From contig NZ_MAQX01000011.1 in NCBI RefSeq assembly GCF_001682865.1, forward strand, positions 62,614-126,613: 64,000 nucleotides of DNA. Direction: 5' to 3'. Numbering within the stretch: the first letter of the stretch is position 1; every line of letters starts with the position of its first letter. Of the stretch, positions 33,023 through 42,252 are shown piece by piece. The notes under the pieces were generated by a model, which ran no database searches, was not told the DNA's origin, and was given only the letters and a program-made list of their open reading frames with translations. The translations under genes and the position numbers were made by a program. The DNA is from Bacillus sp. FJAT-26390. GTDB lineage: Bacteria; Bacillota; Bacilli; Paenibacillales; Paenibacillaceae.

Positions 33023-34414
33023 ATGAGAAACACTGCAACGATTACCGCCCCAACACTAACCGCCGAGGCTCGGCCCGCTTTTCGTGACGGCCTTGTTGTT
33101 CCTTTGCTTGGCTTAACCGTCATCATCGTCATTATGAATACGATGATGTTCAATCTAGCGCTTCCGCAAGTAACGGCAGAGTTTATGCTTTCCTCCTCCG
33201 CTGCTTCATGGATCATAACCGGTTATTCCATCGTCTTTGCGATTTCATCCATTACCTACAGCAGGCTCTCCGACTTCGTTCCCATTCGCCGTTTGCTTAT
33301 GATTGGATTAATTGCAATGGGCGGCGCGTCTGTGCTCGGTTTTTTTAGCCATCATTATATTTTGCTGCTCGTCGCTCGGCTCATTCAGGCATCGGGCGCT
33401 GGCTCCGTCCTCAGCTTGACCATCGTCCTTATTACGAGGTTTATTCCACTCGACAGACGAGGCAAATCGATGGCGCTTATTACTTCCGCCGCATCGCTTG
33501 GGCTTGGGCTAGGTCCGGTAATCGGCGGCGCGATCACCCAGTATTTAGGCTGGAACGACCTGTTCATCGTAACCGGCATTTCGCTGCTCTTTATTCCTGT
33601 CTTCTATAAACTGCTCCCGGATGAAGCGGTTAGCAAAGGCACCTTCGACATCTTGGGCGCTTTACTTGTCGGTATCGGATCAACCGGCGTACTGCTGTAT
33701 ATTACGAACCATTTCTGGATTGCTCTCATTGTCGGAATTACGGCGCTCGTATTATTTTGGCTTCGCATTAATCGTGCCGTAAATCCCTTTGTACAGCCCA
33801 CTTTGTTCCGGAATAAAAGGTATATCCGTCTGATTACGCTTGGCATCGTCTCGTATATTAACAATTTCGCAACGCTGTTCCTGCTGCCGCAGGTGCTCAT
33901 TCACTTATTCAAGCTGACGCCCGGTCAAGCCGGCCTGATCATTTTCCCGGGAGCGCTCGTCGCGATGCTGTCGTCGAATCGAATTGGCAAAATCATCGAT
34001 CGCCACGGCAACAGCATGCTGCTTCGTCTTGCGCCATTGCCTTTGCTGCTCGCTGCCATTTCATTTGCCTTGTTTGCAGATCGTTCGATCTACGTCATTA
34101 TGGTTATCTATATTTTAATGAGCGTTGGCTTCTCTGCCTTAAATTCGAGCGTATCCAACGAGCTGTCACGCATTTTGCCTAGTGAGCATGTAGGCGCAGG
34201 TATGGGCTTATTCCAGCTATCGCAGTTCATCAGCGGTGCGTTCAGCGTGGCGATCAGCGGAATCGTACTCGCATCACAAAGCAAGCTTCCGCTCAGCAGC
34301 GCTTTTTCGAATATTTTTTGGGGAATGGCCGTCATTGCTGTTATTGCCATTGCAGCCACTTGGCTGTATTACTCATCGTCAAGGCAGCAGCTTGGAGTTA
34401 AAAAGCCGCTTTAA
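33023..34414 (+). CDS. MFS drug exporter (TetA(L)/Tet38-like, 14 TM)
   Basis: The 463-residue protein has about 14 hydrophobic helices, the TM1-2 pattern MMFNLALPQVTAEF and a long GLGLGPVIGG motif in TM5, like 14-TM tetracycline-type antiporters. Substrate cannot be fixed from sequence. The ATG at 33023 is chosen because GGAGG lies directly upstream; the TTG at 33011 precedes that site. It is controlled from the divergent arsR gene. It ends one base from the end of the convergent alkD. Confidence 0.87.
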   Translation: MRNTATITAPTLTAEARPAFRDGLVVPLLGLTVIIVIMNTMMFNLALPQVTAEFMLSSSAASWIITGYSIVFAISSITYSRLSDFVPIRRLLMIGLIAMGGASVLGFFSHHYILLLVARLIQASGAGSVLSLTIVLITRFIPLDRRGKSMALITSAASLGLGLGPVIGGAITQYLGWNDLFIVTGISLLFIPVFYKLLPDEAVSKGTFDILGALLVGIGSTGVLLYITNHFWIALIVGITALVLFWLRINRAVNPFVQPTLFRNKRYIRLITLGIVSYINNFATLFLLPQVLIHLFKLTPGQAGLIIFPGALVAMLSSNRIGKIIDRHGNSMLLRLAPLPLLLAAISFALFADRSIYVIMVIYILMSVGFSALNSSVSNELSRILPSEHVGAGMGLFQLSQFISGAFSVAISGIVLASQSKLPLSSAFSNIFWGMAVIAVIAIAATWLYYSSSRQQLGVKKPL

Positions 34415-34415
34415 G

Positions 34416-35084
34416 CTAAAGCATATGCTTCAGCGCTTCCTTCCTGCTTAGCGGGGAGAGCGCCGTTTCCATAACGAACCGATGCACGCTCGATGCATCG
34501 GTTTTTGCATATTCGCGCAGCGCCCAGCCGATCGCCTTCCTTATAAAAAAGTCGCTTTCATCCTTCGTCTTGCCTATGTATCCAAACAATCGCGCTGCAT
34601 CGGTATGATGCTTATATTTGAGCTGAAAAAGAATCGCCGTGCGGCGCAGCCACAGGTTGTCCGACACGATCCAGCGCTCTGTGTGCTCCGCTATTAACGC
34701 CGGGTATTTCGACAGATGATAACCAACGAGATGCGCCGCTATAAAATCAACCGTATCCCACCACGAATGGGTCGTTACCCACCGCTCCAGCCTCTCGATA
34801 TGAGCAGGCGCAGCCTCTTTGCTGTATTTTTCAAGCAGACCCATCGCAACATAATGGAATTCCCGCTCGATTAGCTGCCACAGGTATTCCGCTGTTAGCA
34901 GCAGCTCCTCGCCCTTAGGCTTCTCGTTATGCTTCCAGAACTCTCGCAGCAGTTGTTTCCGCTCTGGTGTTTTAATGCCCAAAAAAACGAATTGGCCGCG
35001 CATGTATGCTTCCATGGGCAATGCATGTTCCGGGTTTTCGTTTTCCCTAAATCGTGCTTCAAGCGCCTGTGCAATCGCAGTCAT
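34416..35084 (-). CDS. DNA alkylation repair protein (AlkD family)
   Basis: The 222-residue protein is made of HEAT-like helical repeats in the AlkD pattern, with YMRGQFVFLGIKTPERK at the start, a TTHSWWDTVDFIA helix in the middle, and FFIRKAIGWALREYAK near the end. The W and D positions of the glycosylase groove are kept. It removes positively charged alkylated purines (3-methyladenine, 7-methylguanine) from DNA. AAGGAG precedes the ATG. Confidence 0.92.
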   Translation of the reverse strand: MTAIAQALEARFRENENPEHALPMEAYMRGQFVFLGIKTPERKQLLREFWKHNEKPKGEELLLTAEYLWQLIEREFHYVAMGLLEKYSKEAAPAHIERLERWVTTHSWWDTVDFIAAHLVGYHLSKYPALIAEHTERWIVSDNLWLRRTAILFQLKYKHHTDAARLFGYIGKTKDESDFFIRKAIGWALREYAKTDASSVHRFVMETALSPLSRKEALKHML

Positions 35085-35118
35085 AAGATAGCAGCTCCTT
35101 TACTTTGAACGATAACAT

Positions 35119-35156
35119 AAAGCAGCCCCAACCATCAATGACGGTCAGGGCTGCTC
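35119..35156 (-). terminator. hairpin after the SLH protein gene
   Basis: AGCAGCCCTGACC pairs with GGTTGGGGCTGCT; only TTATGTT follows on the minus strand, so termination may be partial and run on into alkD. Confidence 0.55.
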
Positions 35157-35182
35157 TTCATCATTATTCTTCTGAATTGGTA

Positions 35183-36556
35183 TTAAACCGCTTCGTCATG
35201 CAAATATCTGTAGAACGGTTTATCTACCCAGAATTGAATCGGCGTAACGTTCACGCTAGGGTCGATCGCTTTCAAGCCTGCAACTACCTTCGCGGAATCC
35301 TCGTTAAGGGAGAAAGGATTTACCGTATACGGGCTATCCGGATCAGTAATAAAGTTGTTCGTAATAATTTCATAATCCTTCAATTCCGTTTGGGAATAGT
35401 ACAGCGGCTGCCACCATGAAGCAATGATCAGACCTGTTTGGTCTGCTTTATCTTTTTTAGCGTATTTCAAAATAACGTCTTGGAAAGCGGCTTTATCTGC
35501 TGCTGTCGCGAATTCAAAGGCAAGATCATACTCTTTGGAGTAAGAAATATAGTTGCCATTTTCAATTTTTACGACATTTGGTCCAGGTGTGCCCCACTCA
35601 GCCAAGAAGATAAAAGCAGATGTTTTTGGCTCAAATTGTACCTTTGCATTTAAGCCTTCACTGCGAAGCAAGCCGATCAGCTGAATCGCATGGTTAAAAT
35701 CGGAATGTCCATAAATGAGGGATAAGGAGTCAACGAAGTTAGCGTTGAAACGGGAATCCTTAATGTTGTAGCCTGTAATCAAATCCTGTTTTAGTGCCGT
35801 ATTTACAAGCTCTTGCAGCTTAGGAGCATTAATAATATCAGAAGTATTGTATGCGTTGCTCAGCTTCGCGAAAATATCGCCATCGTTCACATAGCCGATA
35901 TACTTTTTGTAAAGGCCTTTTGTAATCAATACTTTACCTAACAGCGTGTTGATCAATTGCTCGCTAGCTGCATTTTTGGGCTTAAAGTTGGCGTATTGGT
36001 CAGCTGTCAGCAAACCGGTGTCAACCGCAGCAGCAGTTTCTTGAGCGCCTTTTGTGCCAAGCGCGCTGCTTTTTACGTTCAGCTTAGTCAACGCTTTATT
36101 CACTTTAGCTTCCGGGTATGTATAAGCAAGCTCTTTAAGGTCTGCTGCTCTAACCGCAATCGATACCGCTACCGAAGTAGTTAGCACCTGCTCGCCCTGA
36201 ATGGCTGGTCCCGACAAAATGCCTTTCTCGTACAAAGCTGCCGCAGCATCAAACCATTCGCTGCCGGATTTTACATCGGAGAACGTTACTTCTTTGCCGG
36301 ATGGCTTGTAGCCAAGAATATCCGCTACCGCTTTAATGAAGTCACCTTTAGTTACTTTGCCCGATAGGCTGACATCAAACTTGTCTTTTAAAAACAGCTT
36401 ATACTGTGCTGCGCCATCCTCCTGCGATACCTGTGAAACCTGAGACACAGGAGCAGCTGGCGATGCGGCAAAAGCTGCGGATTGTGTGAAAATGACAGAG
36501 ACGGACAAGAGGAGTGCTACTAGCAGTTTGGTGTACGATGATTGTGTTTTTCTCAT
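35183..36556 (-). CDS. secreted protein with an SLH (S-layer homology) domain
   Basis: The 457-residue protein has a Sec signal peptide (about 1-30, ending SAAFAA) and an SLH domain (about 60-110, VTKGDFIKAVADILGY ... FSDVKSGSEWFDAA ... YEKGILSG). Weaker repeats of the same type may follow up to about 190. SLH domains bind pyruvylated wall polymers, holding the protein at the cell surface. The C-terminal 220 residues are not recognised. The ATG at 36554-36556 follows GGAGGT (36563-36568). Confidence 0.82.
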   Translation of the reverse strand: MRKTQSSYTKLLVALLLSVSVIFTQSAAFAASPAAPVSQVSQVSQEDGAAQYKLFLKDKFDVSLSGKVTKGDFIKAVADILGYKPSGKEVTFSDVKSGSEWFDAAAALYEKGILSGPAIQGEQVLTTSVAVSIAVRAADLKELAYTYPEAKVNKALTKLNVKSSALGTKGAQETAAAVDTGLLTADQYANFKPKNAASEQLINTLLGKVLITKGLYKKYIGYVNDGDIFAKLSNAYNTSDIINAPKLQELVNTALKQDLITGYNIKDSRFNANFVDSLSLIYGHSDFNHAIQLIGLLRSEGLNAKVQFEPKTSAFIFLAEWGTPGPNVVKIENGNYISYSKEYDLAFEFATAADKAAFQDVILKYAKKDKADQTGLIIASWWQPLYYSQTELKDYEIITNNFITDPDSPYTVNPFSLNEDSAKVVAGLKAIDPSVNVTPIQFWVDKPFYRYLHDEAV

Positions 36557-36660
36557 GAACATTACCTCCATTATAATTTAATTCCGATAGTTTTGATCGG
36601 AAATATGTAATGTTCCATAGTATACCAACTGGAAAACATAAGTGTCAATGAAATTATTTA

Positions 36661-36698
36661 AAGAGGCTGTCCCAAAAGCAACAATTATAGATGTGTGT
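36661..36698 (+). repeat. 38-bp dispersed repeat, copy 1 (insertion-sequence-end-like)
   Basis: Starts AAGAGGCTGTCCCAAAAG and ends in ATAGATGTGTGT. It matches copy 2 at 40335-40372 in the same orientation with two C/T differences. The GAGGCTGTCNCAAAAG start looks like the terminal inverted repeat of IS elements common in Paenibacillus; no transposase is near, so it may be a relic end. Confidence 0.7.
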
Positions 36699-36733
36699 GA
36701 AGGATTTAATCTGCAAACGTGTGAATTTGAAAA

Positions 36734-36776
36734 TAAAAAAGGAGCTAAGCGGCTTGTGTGCGCATAGCTCCTTTGT
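36734..36776 (-). terminator. intrinsic terminator of the kbl-tdh-XRE operon
   Basis: AAAGGAGCTA pairs with TAGCTCCTTT on the minus strand around a 17-base loop with GC content and is followed by a T run. Confidence 0.82.
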
Positions 36777-36800
36777 TCTTCCTAAGCAACGCGATCTTCA

Positions 36801-37370
36801 TTATCCTCGTGCCGCAGCGTCGGCATAGAAGATAACCGTAAAGAAATGTACGGCTTCGGAACCCGTATTGCGATACCAATGCGCCCGGTTCGCATGAAAA
36901 TGAACAGCGCTGCCCGCCGGCACTTCGTAAGACTCCTCGTCGTGCGTAAGCTCCAAGACACCTTGATGAACAAAAATATATTCCTCTACCCCGTCGTTAT
37001 GGGGCTCGGAGCCGTGCAAGCAGCCAGGTTCAATTGTGACCATGTAAGACTCAAGCTTCGTTCGCAAGCTGTACGGAAACATCGGATAAGCGCGATAAGC
37101 GCCGTCTTCTTCCGAAAACAGTTCCAAATTGCCGGGCGTCGCTACCGTTACTTCCGAATCTACGTCTTCGATAAGCGTCGTAAACGAGATGCCTAGCCCG
37201 TTGACGATTCGCCACAACACCGAGATCGTCGGATTCGAATCCCCGCGTTCAATCTGCCCGAGCATCGCCTTGCTCACGCCGGTCATTTCGGCCATATTAT
37301 CCAGGCTTAAGCCGCGTGATTTTCGAATAGCCAGCAAATTTTTTCCGACCTTCTTGTGTATCTGTTCCAT
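36801..37370 (-). CDS. XRE-family regulator with C-terminal cupin domain
   Basis: The 189-residue protein joins an N-terminal helix-turn-helix (about 10-62; MAEMTGVSKAMLGQIERG) to a cupin barrel (about 105-180) with GCLHGSEPHNDGVEEYIF and an HFHANRAHWY strand, so a metal may be bound. Such regulators sense a small metabolite. It is the last gene of the threonine operon, 47 bases after tdh, and probably controls the operon through the paired operator sites before kbl. Confidence 0.88.
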   Translation of the reverse strand: MEQIHKKVGKNLLAIRKSRGLSLDNMAEMTGVSKAMLGQIERGDSNPTISVLWRIVNGLGISFTTLIEDVDSEVTVATPGNLELFSEEDGAYRAYPMFPYSLRTKLESYMVTIEPGCLHGSEPHNDGVEEYIFVHQGVLELTHDEESYEVPAGSAVHFHANRAHWYRNTGSEAVHFFTVIFYADAAARG

Positions 37371-37417
37371 CTCTCGAAGCCTCTTTTCAAACCGTCATAC
37401 AGCCAAAGTTAAGCGTA

Positions 37418-38392
37418 TTATAACAGATTCGCACTTGTCTTGCTATAAGTCGATTTTCCTTTGAGATTAGAGAGCATATCATCAGTCATCCAATCCAAAT
37501 CGTACTCAGGGTCGAAATCCCATTCTTCGCGAGCCGCCGACGGATCGATCGCATCCGGCCAACCGTCCGCGATCGATTGCCTTAGAGGATCAATGCCGTA
37601 ATCGAGCTCGAAGCTTGGTATATACCTGCGGATGCTGGCCGCAATCCCTTCAGGGTCAACGCTCATTGCCGTCACGTTAAAGGCGTTTCGATGTTTAAGC
37701 CGGGACGCGTCCGCCTCCATCAGCTTAATAACCGCATTGATTGCGTCTGGCATGTACATGAGGTCCAGAAAGGTCCCTTTATCGATATACGAGGTGAAGC
37801 GGCCGGTCTTCACTGCGCTTACGTACATGTCGACCGCATAATCGGTCGTCCCTCCTCCCGGAGGAGCGGTATAGGAGATTAATCCAGGAAAACGAAGTCC
37901 CCTCGTGTCCACTTTGTATTTATGAAAATAATAATCGCAGAGCAGCTCTCCGGCCACTTTATTGATGCCGTACATCGTCGCAGGGCGCTGCATGGTGTCT
38001 TGCGGCGTACCGTTTCTCGGCGTCTCCATGCCGAATGCCGCAATCGAGCTCGGCGTGAAGAGCTGGCAATCAAGCTCTCTTGCCGCCTCCAACGCGTTCA
38101 GCAGCCCTCCCATATTCAACTGCCATGCGTGCATTGGCAATGCTTCTGCCGTCGCGGACAGTAAAGCCGCAAGATGGATAATCGTATCTGCCTGATGCGA
38201 TTTCACCGCATGATAAAAGGCTTTGCCATCGGTTACGTCCAGCGTTTGGAACGGCCCCGATTGTGCCGTTTCGCTGGAACTTTGCCGAATGTCTGTCGTC
38301 ATAACCGCATCATTGCCATAAATCTGACGCAGCCGAATAGCCAATTCACTGCCGATTTGCCCAAACGCGCCGGTAATAAGAATACGCCTCAT
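37418..38392 (-). CDS. L-threonine 3-dehydrogenase, epimerase (extended SDR) type
   Basis: The 324-residue enzyme is an extended SDR: the cofactor loop is TGAFGQIGSE, followed by Asp at the end of strand 2 (TTDIRQ, NAD preference). Catalytic S and YxxxK are in TPSSIAAFG and MYGINKVAG. The pattern fits NAD-dependent threonine dehydrogenases of the GalE-like class. It oxidises threonine to 2-amino-3-ketobutyrate, which the product of the preceding kbl gene then splits. It is 11 bases after kbl. GalE-like activity is excluded mainly by context. Confidence 0.88.
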   Translation of the reverse strand: MRRILITGAFGQIGSELAIRLRQIYGNDAVMTTDIRQSSSETAQSGPFQTLDVTDGKAFYHAVKSHQADTIIHLAALLSATAEALPMHAWQLNMGGLLNALEAARELDCQLFTPSSIAAFGMETPRNGTPQDTMQRPATMYGINKVAGELLCDYYFHKYKVDTRGLRFPGLISYTAPPGGGTTDYAVDMYVSAVKTGRFTSYIDKGTFLDLMYMPDAINAVIKLMEADASRLKHRNAFNVTAMSVDPEGIAASIRRYIPSFELDYGIDPLRQSIADGWPDAIDPSAAREEWDFDPEYDLDWMTDDMLSNLKGKSTYSKTSANLL

Positions 38393-38403
38393 ATCGATTC
38401 CTC

Positions 38404-39597
38404 CTAAAGGATGATGCCAAGCTCGCGTCCCGCCTGCTCGTATACGGTTAACGCATGGTCCAACATTTCTTTCGTGTGCGCGGCAGTAGGCATGTTGCGA
38501 ATGCGCCCCGCTCCCTTCGGCACGGTCGGGAATACGACGGATTTAGCGTAGACGCCTGCTTCATACAGCTTCGCGCTAAAGCGCTGGGTCAACTGCTCAT
38601 CGCCGATAAGGCAAGGCGTGATCGGCGTCACCGTATGGCCAATCGAGTAACCAAGCTTCTTGAGGCCATTCTGCAAATATGCCGCGTTGTTCCACAGCTT
38701 CTCTTGCAGCTCTTTGCTGTCTTGGATAATACCGATCGCTGCAATGCATGCCGCAATCGTTCCCGGCGGCTGCGACGTAGAGAAGAGGAACGGACGGCTG
38801 CGCGCTTTGAGCCAGTCAACGACCTCCTGCGTTCCCGCCACGTAACCACCGACCACTCCGACTGCTTTGGACAGGGTTCCGATTTGAAAATCGATGTGAT
38901 CGGAAAGGCCAAAATGCTTCACGGTACCCGCTCCTCCGCCAAGCACCCCTGTGCCGTGCGCGTCATCCACGTATGTGATCAGGTCGTAATCTTCCGCAAT
39001 TTTTACGATTTCAGGCAGGTTCGCGATATCGCCATCCATTGAAAACACGCCGTCCGTAATGACCATAATTTTATCAAATACACCCGATTCCCTTGCTGAC
39101 TGTGCCTTAATCCGCAAATCGCTCATGTTGGAATGGCCGTACCGAATGACCTTTGCTTTCGTTAACCGGCAGCCGTCAATGATGGAGGCGTGGTTGAGCT
39201 CATCCGACAGAATGGCATCCCCTTCACCCATGATCGCGGAAATCGCCGCCATGTTGCAGTTGAAGCCCGATTGATAAGCGACGGCGGCTTCGGTTCCTTT
39301 AAACGCAGCCAGCTTCTCTTCCAATTCAACGTGCAGCGATAACGTCCCGTTAATCGTCCGTACAGCCCCGCTTCCCACTCCGTACTTGATCGTTGCCTGA
39401 ACCGCAGCGTCCACTAATCTTCCGTCCGTCGCCAGTCCCAAATAATTGTTGGAAGAGAGGTTCACCAGTTCCTTGCCTTTCAACCGAATAACAGGTCCGT
39501 TTGCTCCTTCCAGCGAATCAATCGTCGGATACAGCCCCCGGTTTCGAAGCTCGTCAAGTTCCCGATGTAAAATGGAAGATAATCTTTGGTTTCTCAT
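38404..39597 (-). CDS. kbl: glycine C-acetyltransferase (2-amino-3-ketobutyrate CoA ligase)
   Basis: The 397-residue PLP enzyme has the alpha-oxoamine synthase pattern: [10 protein letters not shown], the ring-stacking region [18 protein letters not shown], and the lysine for PLP K244 in [11 protein letters not shown]. It splits 2-amino-3-ketobutyrate with CoA into glycine and acetyl-CoA. BioF is an alternative, but the neighbouring threonine dehydrogenase makes KBL clear. First gene of the operon; AGGTGG precedes the ATG. Confidence 0.92.
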   Translation of the reverse strand: MRNQRLSSILHRELDELRNRGLYPTIDSLEGANGPVIRLKGKELVNLSSNNYLGLATDGRLVDAAVQATIKYGVGSGAVRTINGTLSLHVELEEKLAAFKGTEAAVAYQSGFNCNMAAISAIMGEGDAILSDELNHASIIDGCRLTKAKVIRYGHSNMSDLRIKAQSARESGVFDKIMVITDGVFSMDGDIANLPEIVKIAEDYDLITYVDDAHGTGVLGGGAGTVKHFGLSDHIDFQIGTLSKAVGVVGGYVAGTQEVVDWLKARSRPFLFSTSQPPGTIAACIAAIGIIQDSKELQEKLWNNAAYLQNGLKKLGYSIGHTVTPITPCLIGDEQLTQRFSAKLYEAGVYAKSVVFPTVPKGAGRIRNMPTAAHTKEMLDHALTVYEQAGRELGIIL

Positions 39598-39665
39598 CCG
39601 TATGCCACCTCGTATCAGTTAGGTTTAAGTTTAAAAAACACTCTCGTTTTATCAGCGCACAAAAG

Positions 39666-39716
39666 TACACTATAGCGTATGTATGTTATAATATATAAAA
39701 ATGCGTTATAGCGCAA
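39666..39716 (-). promoter_or_regulatory. kbl-tdh-XRE promoter with two matching operators
   Basis: On the minus strand TTGCGC (39711-39716) and TATTAT (39688-39693) are 17 bases apart. Two similar 14-bp near-palindromes, TGCGTTATAGCGCA (39702-39715, over the -35) and TACACTATAGCGTA (39666-39679, just past the start point), are centred 36 bases apart. Shared form TRCRYTATAGCGYA. They are the likely sites of the XRE-cupin regulator. Confidence 0.65.
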
Positions 39717-39754
39717 TACTGAAATTACGACATTTTCCTTGCTGCATTGACCTG

Positions 39755-39797
39755 AACAAAAAATCCCCCTGCCAAGGCAAGGGCAGGGGGATTTGGG
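39755..39797 (-). terminator. intrinsic terminator of the SRPBCC gene
   Basis: AATCCCCCTGCC pairs with GGCAGGGGGATT around an eight-base loop, followed by TTTTTG. Confidence 0.88.
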
Positions 39798-39825
39798 GCT
39801 AGATTATATGTACGGATGACATAGG

Positions 39826-40275
39826 TTAAGCTTCTGATTCAGCAACCTTTTTTACATCTTCTAAAAATTTAACAACGATCTTCTCCGTCGCAAATAGCAT
39901 AAACAGCTTTGCAAACCACTTCAATGCTTTATTGGTAACTGTGTATTTAAGCTTTGTTTTCTGGTCATTTATTCGATGCAGTTCATATAAAGCAGTGATC
40001 TCAAAGATATTTGCCAATGTGAACCCGATTTTCATCTTCTTGTCCTTTTGATTATTCGCATATTCTAGCGTGTGAACGTCATATTCCTCTATGCGTTTGC
40101 CTTCTTTATACTTTTGACGATATATGCTGCCGACAACCTCTTCAGTAATGCGGACTGGTTTATTCTCTGCCACTTGAGGCATAATCTTTTGCATCTGTTC
40201 TAACGAACCATCAAAATAAGACCATACATGTTCAATAGGAGTGTTTATCTCAATTTCTCTTGACCATTGCTTCAA
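39826..40275 (-). CDS. SRPBCC (START-like) family protein
   Basis: The 149-residue protein begins with the family marks REIEINTPIEHVWSYF and has a regular beta-strand pattern ending in a long C-terminal helix, typical of the SRPBCC ligand-binding fold. The ligand is unknown. TTG start behind GAGGGGG. It lies upstream of kbl but has its own terminator, so it is not part of that operon. Confidence 0.82.
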   Translation of the reverse strand: MKQWSREIEINTPIEHVWSYFDGSLEQMQKIMPQVAENKPVRITEEVVGSIYRQKYKEGKRIEEYDVHTLEYANNQKDKKMKIGFTLANIFEITALYELHRINDQKTKLKYTVTNKALKWFAKLFMLFATEKIVVKFLEDVKKVAESEA

Positions 40276-40334
40276 TCTATTTACCCCCTCTTATAAACCC
40301 TTTTCATCTATTCTACATGATTGATGAAAAAAAT

Positions 40335-40372
40335 AAGAGGCTGTCTCAAAAGTAACAATTATAGATGTGTGT
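40335..40372 (+). repeat. 38-bp dispersed repeat, copy 2
   Basis: Starts AAGAGGCTGTCTCAAAAG and differs from copy 1 (36661-36698) at two positions. Similarity stops sharply at both ends. The two copies lie in direct orientation around the SRPBCC-kbl-tdh-XRE block. Confidence 0.7.
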
Positions 40373-40463
40373 CCATGTATCTTGGGCGGTGGCTTCGTTT
40401 TGTTCTAGAATGAGCTAAAAGCTATTAATTGCTGAACCGCCGCACCCACTCGCTTATGCATGG

Positions 40464-41447
40464 CTAAACCAAATTCGTTTTGCGAAATTCAGCTATAAAT
40501 CCGTCAAGCCAATCCTCCGTGTAATCAATGGCGCCGTTATCGCTATGGATAAAAGCAACATCAAGGCCCATCACCCAAAATCTGCGAGCAAAAACAAACA
40601 GCTCAATCGCCGCTTCATCCTGCACCGAAAATGGTCGGACAGACCGATAACCCGCCATTAAAGCATGCCATAGCTGCTCCTTTGTCTCTGGTTGCTGCCT
40701 TTTTCTTGCCCGAACTTGCGCAAGATCATAGGCTCGCCAGCCCTTGGCAGCCCATTCAAAGTCGAGATGGGTGAAATGTCCGTTTTGTTCCATCGCGTTA
40801 TTATTCCCATGCATGTCACCATGACAAATGCCAAAATCCAACCCTTGATCAGCGGCAGCAGTAATCCGTTCTTTTAATGCAAGCGCAAACTGCTGCAGAA
40901 AAGGGGCTGACTCATGATTTTCGCCTATGTAGTTCAAAATACGCTCTAACGGTTGATCAATAAGAAACTTGGTATCCAACTCATAACGGTGCTGATCCAA
41001 AACAACCTGATCCATAGCCGCATGCAGCTCAGCAGCAGACTTGCCGAAAGCGTAGCAGGACTCTTCGTCTTGCAGCCTGTTCTCCGTACCCGTAATAAAT
41101 CGAAAAAGGACAGCGGCCCTTTTACCTTCAGCTGCATCGATTACGGTATAATAACGACTGTCTTTTTTAGCTATTGGTTCTGCTACACCCGTGTGCTCGG
41201 AGCTTAAGAGCGCCTTGAGTTGTGTCAACAAAGATAGCTCATACGAAACATCCTGCTCTTTGATCTCCTGACGATAGACACGTAGAATATAATACCCTTT
41301 AGACGTTCGAACGCGATAGGTATCGTTCAAGCCTCGCAGCCAAAACAAACACTCGCTCCACTGCCCAATATCATATTGGTCGCTTAAACCATACTGCAAA
41401 TAGTTCTGGTCTAGGACGGACCGCAAAGCTGTAGGCCCAGTATACAT
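40464..41447 (-). CDS. APH-family phosphotransferase (aminoglycoside/homoserine kinase-like)
   Basis: The 327-residue protein has a kinase-like fold with the catalytic loop HGDMHGNN (Asp base about residue 220) and HLDFEWAAKG as the metal-binding Asp. The hinge and substrate parts resemble SrkA/HSK2-like and CotS-like kinases. The substrate is unknown. The ATG at 41445-41447 has AGGGG seven bases before it; upstream in-frame starts do not. Confidence 0.82.
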   Translation of the reverse strand: MYTGPTALRSVLDQNYLQYGLSDQYDIGQWSECLFWLRGLNDTYRVRTSKGYYILRVYRQEIKEQDVSYELSLLTQLKALLSSEHTGVAEPIAKKDSRYYTVIDAAEGKRAAVLFRFITGTENRLQDEESCYAFGKSAAELHAAMDQVVLDQHRYELDTKFLIDQPLERILNYIGENHESAPFLQQFALALKERITAAADQGLDFGICHGDMHGNNNAMEQNGHFTHLDFEWAAKGWRAYDLAQVRARKRQQPETKEQLWHALMAGYRSVRPFSVQDEAAIELFVFARRFWVMGLDVAFIHSDNGAIDYTEDWLDGFIAEFRKTNLV

Positions 41448-41544
41448 GGCGTTACCCCTAATCTTTTTAGCCTCATCATATAGCAGCCCATTCCCCAGAT
41501 AAAGGTAAAAATCTTTTATAATCAACTGTCTGCTTTATCGTTAT

Positions 41545-42027
41545 TTAAATCGTCCTGTTCAATTTCACCTCAAACTCGGGTTTCGTTACATAGTCCATAT
41601 AAGCTATTTTTCCAGAAAAGTCTAAATACGCTTGATAACGGGTGCGAATAGCCTGCGCCGTAATGTGATCTAGCACTTGATTCTTGGCGACCCAGCAGCT
41701 TTCCGAGGTTTCTTCCGATGTACACAATTGGCCGCCTACAGGCTTGCAGACATAGTCAAGCATTACTTTGGTAGGCACATCCGTTACTCCGTCATGCCAT
41801 TTATAAGTCGCTGTATTGGAATAGACGCCTATCAATTGAGTGACAATGACGTCGATCCCGCTTTCCTCTTTTATCTCTCTGCTTAATGCGTCTATCAAAT
41901 TTTCACCAACCTCCACTTGCCCGCCAGGAAAAACCCAGCCGTCATGCTGCGTTTTGACGAGCAGAATGTTTCCATGCTCATCCTCAACGATGCCGCCTAC
42001 TGCCACAATATGTGTTGGCATTGCCAT
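41545..42027 (-). CDS. NUDIX hydrolase
   Basis: The 160-residue protein has a complete Nudix box (GGQVEVGENLIDAL then SREIKEESGID), which binds Mg2+ and cuts nucleoside-diphosphate-linked compounds. It may be MutT-like or specific for another metabolite. The third codon of the open frame (ATG 42025-42027) fits the AGGGGG site best; the ATG at 42033 is too close to it. Confidence 0.88.
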   Translation of the reverse strand: MAMPTHIVAVGGIVEDEHGNILLVKTQHDGWVFPGGQVEVGENLIDALSREIKEESGIDVIVTQLIGVYSNTATYKWHDGVTDVPTKVMLDYVCKPVGGQLCTSEETSESCWVAKNQVLDHITAQAIRTRYQAYLDFSGKIAYMDYVTKPEFEVKLNRTI

Positions 42028-42060
42028 ATTCATATCCCCCTCAGCGCCTCGCGCTTGGTC

Positions 42061-42252
42061 TCACTTCCAATTGTTTTTCACAAAGAGGATGACCATGACG
42101 AGCACGAATAGCCCCGCAAGATAAAGAAAAACATTTTTCCAGCTAAAATGATTTCCTTCATACTCACCCTCGTAGTTTGCCTTCAAAAATGATTCGTCGC
42201 TAATCTGTACGGCGATTGCCTCGTTTGTGTCGATGCCTTTGCTACAATCCAA
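42061..42252 (-). CDS. small C-tail-anchored membrane protein
   Basis: The 63-residue protein has an acidic N-terminal half and one C-terminal membrane helix (about 41-58) ending in VKNNWK. Family not recognised. The TTG at 42250-42252 lies a few bases after GGGAAG inside the end of the upstream RCC1 gene, so the two overlap by 11 bases and are coupled; an ATG at 42276 is an alternative start. Confidence 0.6.
   Translation of the reverse strand: MDCSKGIDTNEAIAVQISDESFLKANYEGEYEGNHFSWKNVFLYLAGLFVLVMVILFVKNNWK

Noticed and set aside
38404..39597. BioF (8-amino-7-oxononanoate synthase) as the identity of kbl
   Set aside because: Sequence alone leaves the two close, but the threonine dehydrogenase directly downstream and absence of biotin genes favour KBL.
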